Positions 6,901-12,626 of a DNA stretch of 16,011 nucleotides are shown in pieces (positions within the stretch are counted from its first letter, which is position 1; every line of letters starts with the position of its first letter). The stretch spans positions 1-16,011 of the forward strand of contig JBDTRY010000067.1 in assembly GCA_039931435.1 (NCBI GenBank), given 5' to 3'. Below the pieces are notes generated by a model. That model was given only the letters and a program-made list of their open reading frames with translations, searched no databases and had not been told where the DNA came from. The position numbers and the translations under genes were made by a program. The stretch comes from JBDTRY01 sp039931435. Lineage in GTDB: Bacteria > Acidobacteriota > Thermoanaerobaculia > Gp7-AA8.

Positions 6901-7815
6901 GCTGATCCGGATGGCGATACGACCCTGAGCTATACATGGGCCGTCACGAAAAACGGGTCTGCGTACGGAAGCGGAGCAGGCACCAGCTCCTTCACCTTCA
7001 CTCCCGACGACGACGGCAACTATGTCGTCACACTGACGGTCAGCGATGGAAACGGCGGCATGACCGAGAAGACGAACACGATCAGCGTGACGAACGTCGC
7101 GCCGGTGATCACCGGAACGACGGGACCAGCGGGAGCGCTGGCCCTCGGTTCCCCAGCAACCGTGACGGTGAACTACACCGACGCGGGCTCGGCAGATACG
7201 CACACCGCCGTTTTCAACTGGGATGACGGCTCTTCTTCGACTGTTGCCTGTTCTGCCGGGGTGTGCAGTGCCTCGCGCACCTACGCCGCCGCGGGCGTCT
7301 ACGGTGTCGCCATCACGGTTGCCGACGACGACAACGGAGTGGCCACGACCACGTTCAACTACATCGTTGTCGTGGACTCGACCGACGCCAAAGTGACCGG
7401 CGGAGGTTGGATCAATTCTCCGGCTGGTGCCTACACTCTCGATTCGACACTGAGCGGTAAGGCGTCGTTCAACGTGAACAGCAAATACAAGAAAAAGTCG
7501 ACTGAGCCCGAAGGGAACACGAGCTTCTCCATCGGTTCTCTCAATTTCCAGAGCACCTCTTACGACTGGCTGGTGATCGCCGGAGCGAAAGCGCAATATC
7601 GGGGGACCGGTACGATCAATGGATTGGGGGCCTATGCGTTTCTCCTCACAGTCACCGATTCCGACATCGCTGGTAGCGGTCCTGACCGCTTGCGCATCAG
7701 AATCTGGGACAAGACTTCGGGAGTTACCGTTTACGACAATGTAGTCGGCTCGCCCGACGATATCGACACGGCCAACCCGCAGACGATTGGTGGCGGAAAC
7801 ATCACCGTGCACTGA
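3973..7815 (+). CDS. Secreted multidomain DNA/RNA non-specific endonuclease with lamin-tail domains
   Basis: A 1280-residue exported nuclease. A Sec signal peptide (MNLRRS, hydrophobic core, VSA-A) ends near residue 23. Lamin-tail domain 1 follows (about 26-200, ISQVYGGGGNSG, DFIELFN), then two tandem Ig-like repeats (206-306 and 307-406), lamin-tail domain 2 (407-579, INQIYGGGGNSG), a bacterial Ig-like domain (583-693, VDPRNNSTTAPRDASITVTF), the NUC1 endonuclease (about 700-935), two PKD-like domains (955-1043, 1045-1135) and a C-terminal domain (1137-1280, VTGGGWINSP, STSYDWLVIAG) resembling what is annotated as post-COAP-1. In NUC1 the D-R-G-H motif gives the catalytic His788, and N821 and E829 in NNQGPWANLE align with Asn119 and Glu127 of Serratia nuclease, with the same spacing of eight. 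It should cut DNA and RNA outside the cell, for nutrient (phosphate, nucleoside) recovery or against extracellular DNA. No sorting signal was seen, so it may be released or surface-bound. Confidence 0.92.
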   Translation: MNLRRSAVMLLLCLGFLAQSVSAASTGIVISQVYGGGGNSGATYKNDFIELFNRGTSPVDVTGWSVQYASAAGTTWATTALSGTIQPGQYYLVQEAAGAGGTADLPTPDATGGISMSASNAKVALVNNITALSGACPTGVVDFIGFGTANCSEGTAVAPLTNTTAALRNGNGCTDTDSNSGDFSIGVPTPRNSASPLNSCAVVNAPPTISAPADPAASVSTNDPPFTVSLSGTDDGGVYDWSATAGTGISAVVVTSGQGTANVTYTVTLQSGFSGIATFTASLSDGVNPPASRAVNIQVDNPAVNSPPAISAPSNPITTVEQDAPAFTVNLSAVDDNNLFTWSATPGTGVSTVSVSGGQGTGTVTYTVLLQSGFNGTATFTAALTDGVNAPVTQAVNIAVNPPPPPLDHLVINQIYGGGGNSGAIYRNDFIELFNPTTSAVDIGGWTVQYSSATGSFSQIQPLGGIIQPGEFYLIALASGGATGAPLPVANSDGSFNMSATAGKVALVSGGDLLDTCSDAAVVDLVGYGTTANCREGSTNAPAASNTTSLFRKNGGFTDTNVNGNDFVTGAPNPRRTAAITEIGPYVLNVDPRNNSTTAPRDASITVTFTEPVDITGSWYNISCATTGLHNDATMAGGPTSWVVTPNVNFLPGEQCTVTIFKDSIHDQDTDDSLPNSDTLTADYIWSFSVATGTAPPEPPSVHLTMGNPTDAMASLSLPNNYLMEKPEYALSYNRDRGTPNWVSWHLTDEWVGTLTRVDTFRPDPAVPPDWYRVQAFDYFTSGFDRGHMTPNADRDKETSIPINQATFLMSNMVPQSPDNNQGPWANLENYLRTLLPADELYIVSGPAGIGGSGSSGFMTTIASGRVTVPSSTWKVAIILPKDSGDDVSRVTASTRTIAVIMPNVQGIRNVDWHTYLTTIDQVEALTGYDFFANVDDFAENCIEGATDGVNDAPCVATSSLSMSPEGTPVTVTANAADPDGDTTLSYTWAVTKNGSAYGSGAGTSSFTFTPDDDGNYVVTLTVSDGNGGMTEKTNTISVTNVAPVITGTTGPAGALALGSPATVTVNYTDAGSADTHTAVFNWDDGSSSTVACSAGVCSASRTYAAAGVYGVAITVADDDNGVATTTFNYIVVVDSTDAKVTGGGWINSPAGAYTLDSTLSGKASFNVNSKYKKKSTEPEGNTSFSIGSLNFQSTSYDWLVIAGAKAQYRGTGTINGLGAYAFLLTVTDSDIAGSGPDRLRIRIWDKTSGVTVYDNVVGSPDDIDTANPQTIGGGNITVH
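4588..5190 (+). repeat. Two tandem Ig-like coding repeats of about 300 bp
   Basis: Unit A (4588-4890, 101 codons) and unit B (4891-5190, 100 codons) encode matching modules. Both begin PP(T/A)ISAP, share GTGxS, the GQGT segment, V(T/L)LQSGF.G.ATFTA and DGVN(P/A)P, and end VNI.V. They lie between the two lamin-tail domains and probably act as spacers. Confidence 0.85.
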
Positions 7816-7824
7816 CGGATGGAC

Positions 7825-7852
7825 AGCCGCAGCGGCAGTTGCCGCTGCGGCT
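7825..7852. terminator. Perfect 13-bp GC-rich hairpin after the nuclease gene
   Basis: AGCCGCAGCGGCA (7825-7837) and its exact reverse complement (7840-7852) are separated by GT, starting 9 bp after the nuclease stop. The stem is very stable and its place is right for transcription termination or 3'-end protection. No run of T's follows (CATTGTCTCG), so it is not a canonical intrinsic terminator. Confidence 0.6.
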
Positions 7853-7885
7853 CATTGTCTCGTCTGTTCATGGCCAGGGCCCCGG

Positions 7886-7915
7886 TTGACACTTTCGGCC
7901 TCACCGTTCTCTAAT
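7886..7915 (+). promoter_or_regulatory. Sigma-70 type promoter of the aldo/keto reductase gene
   Basis: TTGACA at 7886-7891 is a perfect -35. After an 18-nt spacer, TCTAAT at 7910-7915 matches TATAAT at 5 of 6 bases. The -10 ends 7 nt before the TTG at 7923, placing the expected transcription start at the start codon, so the message would be leaderless. It lies 33 bp beyond the terminator-like hairpin, as expected for an independent unit. Confidence 0.55.
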
Positions 7916-7922
7916 CCTGAGC

Positions 7923-8777
7923 TTGTCCACTCACGAAGCCACGGGCTCGGTTCCTGGTCTGCCGAAATTCATTTACGGCACGGCATGGAAAGAGGACGAA
8001 ACCAAACGACTGACTGGTCTCGCCATGGAGGCGGGCTTCCGGGCCGTCGATACTGCCAATCAGCGACGTCATTATTTCGAACAGGGCGTGGGGACGGCGC
8101 TGGCTGCGGCCATCTCCGAAGGCCTCGTTACCCGCGAGGACCTGTTCGTCCAGACCAAGTTCACGGACCGCGGCGGACAGGATCATCGGTTTCCGTACGA
8201 TCCGGCCGCCGACGCAGGCACGCAGGTCCTTCAATCGTTCGACAGCTCACTCGATCATCTTCAGCTCGGGTTCGTCGACTCCTACGTCCTGCACGGACCC
8301 TCGCAGCGCCACGGACTGGGATCGCGGGACTTGGAAATCTGGCAGGCCATGGAGGCCTTGCACGCCGGTGGTAAGGTTCGATTCATCGGCATCAGTAACG
8401 TGGCCATCGATCAGCTCGACGAACTGCTGGCGCGTTGCACGGTTCGTCCCGCCTTCGTTCAGAATCGCTGTTATGCCGCCACCGGATGGGACCGCGAAAT
8501 ACGCGTTTTCTGTCGGCAGAACGGGATTGTCTATCAGGGATTCTCCCTCCTCACGGCGAACGTGAACGAGCTGGGATCTCCCGCCTTCAGGCAATTGGTT
8601 TCCCGCGTAGGAAAAACTCCGGCACAGGTCGTCTTCCGATTTGCCATTCAGGTGGGAATGATTCCGATCACCGGAACGACCGATCCCCTGCACATGCGCG
8701 AGGACCTCGGCGCGCTTGACTTCTCGCTGTCAGACGAAGATATGGCGTTCATGGAAGGGATCGGCAACGCCTGGTAA
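7923..8777 (+). CDS. Aldo/keto reductase
   Basis: A 284-residue NAD(P)H-dependent aldo/keto reductase-fold protein, presumably cytoplasmic. The catalytic tetrad can be read: D43 in VDTANQ, Y51 in RRHYFE, K79 in VQTKF and H124 in VLHGP. GISNV, FVQNRCY and the late IPITGTT, near the usual cofactor-phosphate site, also fit the family. The spacing between D43 and Y51 is eight rather than the usual five, as in a subgroup whose motif reads DTANQRxHY. The start is uncertain: the first possible codon is TTG at 7923, there is no Shine-Dalgarno sequence, and a strong promoter lies immediately upstream. A start slightly further in, near LPKFIYGTAW, would also leave a complete domain. Substrate unknown. 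The gene stands alone between the nuclease and a poorly coding 290-bp gap. Confidence 0.87.
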   Translation: MSTHEATGSVPGLPKFIYGTAWKEDETKRLTGLAMEAGFRAVDTANQRRHYFEQGVGTALAAAISEGLVTREDLFVQTKFTDRGGQDHRFPYDPAADAGTQVLQSFDSSLDHLQLGFVDSYVLHGPSQRHGLGSRDLEIWQAMEALHAGGKVRFIGISNVAIDQLDELLARCTVRPAFVQNRCYAATGWDREIRVFCRQNGIVYQGFSLLTANVNELGSPAFRQLVSRVGKTPAQVVFRFAIQVGMIPITGTTDPLHMREDLGALDFSLSDEDMAFMEGIGNAW

Positions 8778-8801
8778 CTGGCGGCTTCTCATTCCCGGTG
8801 A

Positions 8802-8820
8802 GAGTGAGTGTTCATCACTC
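8802..8820. repeat. Small inverted repeat after the aldo/keto reductase gene
   Basis: GAGTGA (8802-8807) and TCACTC (8815-8820) form a 6-bp stem with a 7-nt loop, 25 bp beyond the stop codon. No T-run follows. It could be a weak terminator, an operator or chance. Confidence 0.25.
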
Positions 8821-8889
8821 CGTCTCTTAACATAACTTGGCGTAGGAGTCCCGTATACAGCCGGGTGCGGGCCGCGCACGGTTGTTACC

Positions 8890-9049
8890 ATGAGCGCGAT
8901 TGTCGAGACGCTGGCAAAATATTCGGAGTTGACGATTCTGGAGGAAACCGACGGGCCGCGGCAGGTCACGCAGTCGCTGCGGTGGGAGCAACTTTGTTAT
9001 CGTTCACCACGGAGAGGGTAGTAGCGTCCGATCGTGCCTTGGAAAGTGA
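8890..9049 (+). pseudogene. Possible frameshifted small gene ahead of the PIG-L-like gene
   Basis: An ATG at 8890 opens a 43-codon frame starting MSAIVETLAKYSELTILEE and ending at a TAG at 9019-9021. Near 8983 the next frame, one base on, reads GSNFVIVHHGEGSSV and runs to a TGA at 9047-9049. Both stretches look protein-like, and joining them by skipping one base in the CGGTGGG stretch would give a protein of about 52 residues ending 18 bp before the next gene. This may be a decayed gene remnant, a sequencing or assembly indel, or chance coding. I recognise no family. There is no clear Shine-Dalgarno sequence. The remainder of the 8778-9067 gap holds only a small inverted repeat and nothing else I can support. 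Confidence 0.25.
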
Positions 9050-9067
9050 GCGCCGGTTCGGAATGAG

Positions 9068-9904
9068 ATGGCAATGAAAGCAGCCCTGGTCGTCGCACAT
9101 CCCGGTCACGAGCTGGTCGTTCACGGCTGGATGGAGGAGGTGCGTCCTACCGTATTCGCCATCACTGACGGCTCAGGCCGCGGCGGCGTCCCCCGACTTG
9201 ATTCCAGTATTCGGGTCGTCGAGGCGGCGGGGGCGAAAGTGGGATCGCTGTTCGGGATCGTCTCTGACCAGCAGGTCTACCGCGCCGTACTGGAACACGA
9301 TCACGAATTCTTCGTGCGACTTGCGGATGCGCTGTCCGCAGCCCTCGTGGAAGAGAATGTCGACTATGTGGCCGGCGATGCGGCGGAGGGATTGAACCCC
9401 GTCCACGATCTTTGCCGGATGGTGCTGGACGGAGCCGTGCGCCGCGCCAGCAGCCAATGCGGTCCCATCGTCAATTACGAGTTTCCCTTGTTCCGAAGTC
9501 ATGAAGTAGCAGGGGAGGAAAATGGGAGTGCGATCTATCGCCTTCTCGGTGCCGAGGCTCTGCAGCGTAAGCTGGCGGCGGCGACAGGATATTCGGAACT
9601 CTCCGGCGAGGTCGCGGCGGCGTTCTCAGGAACGAGCCGCGAGGTTCTCGATCGCTATCCGGAACTGGCCAAAAGAGTCGATCAGTCACTGAGCACTCTG
9701 AGCCGGGAGGCTTATGCGTTCGAGCGGATGACACCGGTCTCGATCCAGCCGGAAAACGAAACGCCTTTCTACGAAGCTTACAGCGAGCAACTCGTGGCCT
9801 CGGGCGTATACGCTGCGCCCATCCGCTACCACGAGCACATCCGACCCATCCGGCGGCGGCTGGAACGTTATCCGGCGCAGGTGCATCCCTGGAATGCCGG
9901 GTGA
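9068..9904 (+). CDS. PIG-L-like deacetylase-family protein with variant HPGHE motif
   Basis: A 278-residue protein whose N-terminal strand and motif (ALVVAHPGHE, H11 to E15), later TDGSG and N110-P-V-H113 follow the layout of PIG-L/MshB-type zinc deacetylases, which remove N-acetyl groups from sugars. In those enzymes AHPDDE supplies a zinc His, a general-base Asp and a zinc Asp. Here the base position is Gly13 and the second zinc position is His14, with H113 at the third ligand. Zinc could still be held by three histidines, but catalysis would have to differ. The start could be the ATG at 9068 or the one at 9074; neither has a good Shine-Dalgarno sequence. The stop codon directly abuts that of the opposing P450 gene. 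The nearby glycosyltransferase suggests a role in glycan metabolism, as an inference only. Confidence 0.68.
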   Translation: MAMKAALVVAHPGHELVVHGWMEEVRPTVFAITDGSGRGGVPRLDSSIRVVEAAGAKVGSLFGIVSDQQVYRAVLEHDHEFFVRLADALSAALVEENVDYVAGDAAEGLNPVHDLCRMVLDGAVRRASSQCGPIVNYEFPLFRSHEVAGEENGSAIYRLLGAEALQRKLAAATGYSELSGEVAAAFSGTSREVLDRYPELAKRVDQSLSTLSREAYAFERMTPVSIQPENETPFYEAYSEQLVASGVYAAPIRYHEHIRPIRRRLERYPAQVHPWNAG

Positions 9905-11251
9905 TCAGCGTTTCTGCGCCGTCAACAGATCGTCGCGGCGCGGTCGCAGAATCACCGAGGGTCGGAAATCAAATGTGAGGCGATGCGCGGCGTTGAATGT
10001 CCACTTCTGCGCCAGCGTTGCCAACGTCAGTGTTCCTTCCATCCAGGCGAAACCCTCGCCGACGCAACGCCTGCCACCGCCGCCAAAAGGGAAATACGAA
10101 AACGGAAGAGGATCCACAGTCGTGGCCCAGCGATCGGGATCGAAAGACTCCGGATGGTCGTAGAAGCGTTTGTCACGCTGAATCACGTAGGGCGATGCCA
10201 GAACCAGGGCGCCGGCCGGAATTCTGAAACCGCCAATCGTGCATGCCGACAGGGCCCGTCGTCCGAGCATCCACTTCGGCGGAAAGAGGCGCATGCTCTC
10301 GCGCAGTACCGCTTCGGTGAAACGGAGGCGGGGCAGGTCATCGAATTCCGGCAGACGCCCGCCGGTCACGGTGTCCACTTCCTCCTGCATCCGCTTCTGG
10401 ATCCCGGGGTTCTTTGCAAGGAGCCGCCACGTCCACGTCAGAGCGACGGCGGCGGTCTCGTGGCCAGCGATGAAAAAGGTCACCAGTTCATCGCGGATCT
10501 GCGCATCGGAGAGAGGTTCTCCTTGCTCATCTGTGGCGGCAATGAGCATCGAAAGCAGGTCGGACCCGGGTCGAAGGCGACGCTCTGCGATGAGCGACCT
10601 GGCCATATCGTCGAGTCTCGCTCGGCCCTTTCGGGACCGGCGTCTTCCGGGTAGGGGCAGGCGCCTGAGTAGGCCGGCGTAGGGAAACATGAACGGTGAG
10701 AAGCGGTTGATTACCGCATCGGAAGCGCGGGCCAGCTCGTCGACGCTCAGTGAAGCACCGGAACCGAGCAGCGCCCCGGCAGCGACGGTCATGGTGAGAT
10801 GAAGCATCTCCCGGTGCATGCGAACCGCCTGGCCATCGGACCAGGAGCTGGCAGCGCGAGCCGCCTCTTTGGCGACGACCACCGCGGCAGCGGCGAGTCG
10901 TTCCCTGTGGAATCCTGGCTGGATCAGGCGGCGGCGGTTGCGGTGCTCATCGCCTTCGTTCGTGAGCAACCCGGAACCGAGTGCCGTATTGCCTTTCTGC
11001 GGGCCCCATCCCTTCACGAAGTTCTTCTGCTGCATGACCAGCAGCTCCCGTACGTGATCGGGATGGTTCAACAGAATCACGAACAGGGGGCCCACGCGGA
11101 ACTGCACGACATCCCCGTAACGCGCCAGCGCGCGGAACGCATGAGGGTGCCTGCGAAACCAGAGCATGCTGCCACCCGGGAGAACTCCGAGAGGACCTGG
11201 CGCAACCGGGGTAGCTGCACGTGCGCCGATGTCCAGCGGTGTCGTGACCAT
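9905..11251 (-). CDS. Cytochrome P450 monooxygenase
   Basis: A 448-residue soluble cytochrome P450 with all signature elements: the I-helix oxygen-binding motif AGHET (262-266), the K-helix E318-S-M-R321, the PERF-region equivalent FDPDRW, and the heme loop F-G-G-G-G-R-R-C-V-G with the proximal Cys396. It inserts one oxygen atom into an organic substrate using electrons from a separate reductase or ferredoxin, neither of which is encoded nearby. The motif style (RLFPP, GFRIPAG) resembles bacterial P450s related to fatty-acid or terpenoid hydroxylases; the substrate cannot be told. The ATG at 11251 is preferred over a TTG at 11266. TATTCT on the minus strand (11258-11263) ends 6 nt before it and may be a -10 element. 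The gene is convergent with the PIG-L-like gene (no gap) and divergent from the glycosyltransferase. Confidence 0.95.
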   Translation of the reverse strand: MVTTPLDIGARAATPVAPGPLGVLPGGSMLWFRRHPHAFRALARYGDVVQFRVGPLFVILLNHPDHVRELLVMQQKNFVKGWGPQKGNTALGSGLLTNEGDEHRNRRRLIQPGFHRERLAAAAVVVAKEAARAASSWSDGQAVRMHREMLHLTMTVAAGALLGSGASLSVDELARASDAVINRFSPFMFPYAGLLRRLPLPGRRRSRKGRARLDDMARSLIAERRLRPGSDLLSMLIAATDEQGEPLSDAQIRDELVTFFIAGHETAAVALTWTWRLLAKNPGIQKRMQEEVDTVTGGRLPEFDDLPRLRFTEAVLRESMRLFPPKWMLGRRALSACTIGGFRIPAGALVLASPYVIQRDKRFYDHPESFDPDRWATTVDPLPFSYFPFGGGGRRCVGEGFAWMEGTLTLATLAQKWTFNAAHRLTFDFRPSVILRPRRDDLLTAQKR

Positions 11252-11325
11252 CGCAGGAGAATACAACGCCGGCGCCGGGCGTGCTCACGCATGGTGGTCT
11301 GAGCGCGCTATGCTCCACGGCGAGC
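11252..11325. promoter_or_regulatory. Divergent P450/glycosyltransferase intergenic region
   Basis: This 74-bp gap must carry promoters for both flanking genes unless they are read through from outside. Candidate -10 elements are TATTCT on the minus strand (11258-11263, 6 nt from the P450 ATG) and TATGCT on the plus strand (11309-11314, 11 nt from the glycosyltransferase ATG). Neither has a good -35. Neither gene has a strong Shine-Dalgarno sequence. Confidence 0.35.
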
Positions 11326-12600
11326 ATGACACCCCGAAAGATACTGATCACGAACAACACGCTCGACCTCAGAGCGGGAAGTGAGATGTACGCCCTCGAT
11401 CTCGCCAGGGAGTTGCGGGATCGCGGGTTTGCGCCCATGGCCTTCAGTACGGTCCTCGGGGACGTTGCCGCGGAACTGCGCCTGCTCACCGTTCCTGTGA
11501 CGGACGATCTCCGGTCCATGACCCTGCCCCCGGATGTCATTCACGGACAGCATCACCTCGAGACCATGGCCGCTCTGGAGCATTTTCCGGGTGTCCCGGC
11601 CATCTACCTTTGTCATGGATGGCTGCCATGGGAAGAAATTCCGCCGATTCATCCGCGCATCTTCCGCTACGTTGCGGTTGACGAAACGGTGCGCGACCGG
11701 CTTCTGTTCGAGCACGGGATTTCCGCCGGGAAAGTCGAGGTCATCCTCAACTTCGTCGATCTCGATCGGTTTCCTCAGCGCCAGAGGCCATTGCCGGAGC
11801 GGGCTGGGCGGGCACTGGTGTACAGCAACGACCTTGCAAACGGCCCCGTCATCGATATGATCCGCGCCGCCTGCGGGCAGCGGGGAATCAGTCTCGACTT
11901 ACGGGGCTTCAGTACCGGTTCGGCGCTCACGGATCCCGAGCACTTCCTCGGACAGTACGACATTGTCTTTGCCCGCGGTCGCAGCGCCATCGAGGCACTG
12001 GCAGCAGGAGCGGCGGTCATCCCCATCACCACCGAAAAATTCGGCCCTATGGTCACCGTTGAAAACCTGGATGAGTTGCGTACGATGAATTTCGGAATTC
12101 GAGCCGTGAAGGAAGCGATGTCGGCAGCCGGAATCCTGCGCGAGATCGACCGCTACGACGCCTCCGATGCGACCGCCGTCACTGGTCGCGTGCGATCCGT
12201 CGCCGGGATCGACGCCGCGGTCGATGCACTGGGCCGGTTGTACGAAGAGGCGATCGTTTGGGACTCAGGTAAGGTCGAGGTGGCGTCTGAGCGGGCGGCA
12301 GTGGCCGGGTATCTTCAGTGGATCGCCGGTGCCTTGAAGGGGCGGGTGATCGGCATGACGTACGCGCCCGCGCTGCGCAGGCGTGTGGACGCGCTGGCAA
12401 ACGAAGTCGAACGTCTGGAAGCGGAGCGTCGAAGTCTGAGTGACGAGGTGGAGGCCCTTCGGAGTTCAGTCGCGCCGCTCGAGAATGAAAAGGCGACCTT
12501 GCAGGCGCTGCTGGCGAAGGCGGAAAGCGAGAACCGGGACTGGCAACGAAGCGTAAGGGGACGGGCAATCACCCTCGTTCGAAAACTCTTCTGGCGCTGA
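11326..12600 (+). CDS. GT-B fold (GT4-like) glycosyltransferase with C-terminal coiled coil
   Basis: A 424-residue glycosyltransferase. The N-terminal KILITNNTLDLRAGSEMYALDLARELRD-type opening, with a G-S-E turn, is the usual acceptor-side Rossmann start of GT4 enzymes. The segment ending VILNFVDLDRF (Asn142) matches the family's NGVD-F signature, and ARGRSAIEALAAG (Glu223) matches the donor-binding E-A-x-A-x-G motif. From about residue 355 to 410 the sequence is a heptad-rich coiled coil (VERLEAERRSL, LENEKATLQALL) ending in a basic RGRAITLVRKLFWR, which might contact membrane or partner proteins. It probably adds a sugar from a nucleotide donor to a cell-surface glycan or lipid; donor and acceptor are unknown. 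The start is the ATG at 11326, as upstream residues do not fit the fold. The gene converges with the 12627 gene with a 26-bp gap. Confidence 0.85.
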   Translation: MTPRKILITNNTLDLRAGSEMYALDLARELRDRGFAPMAFSTVLGDVAAELRLLTVPVTDDLRSMTLPPDVIHGQHHLETMAALEHFPGVPAIYLCHGWLPWEEIPPIHPRIFRYVAVDETVRDRLLFEHGISAGKVEVILNFVDLDRFPQRQRPLPERAGRALVYSNDLANGPVIDMIRAACGQRGISLDLRGFSTGSALTDPEHFLGQYDIVFARGRSAIEALAAGAAVIPITTEKFGPMVTVENLDELRTMNFGIRAVKEAMSAAGILREIDRYDASDATAVTGRVRSVAGIDAAVDALGRLYEEAIVWDSGKVEVASERAAVAGYLQWIAGALKGRVIGMTYAPALRRRVDALANEVERLEAERRSLSDEVEALRSSVAPLENEKATLQALLAKAESENRDWQRSVRGRAITLVRKLFWR

Positions 12601-12626
12601 AGAACTGGTGGTGGCGGCGAGACTGG

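Noticed and set aside
6583..7812. 409-codon open frame antisense to the nuclease gene
   Set aside because: Composition is rich in Arg, Gly and Val with no recognisable domain or signal, and it is explained by the GC-rich codon pattern of the nuclease gene on the other strand.
8808..9077. 89-codon open frame in the 290-bp gap
   Set aside because: Its translation looks random and it overlaps the start of the PIG-L-like gene; the better coding signal in this gap is in the frame starting at 8890.
9983..10654. Open frames on the + strand across the P450 gene
   Set aside because: The P450 on the minus strand has every family motif; these are shadow frames.
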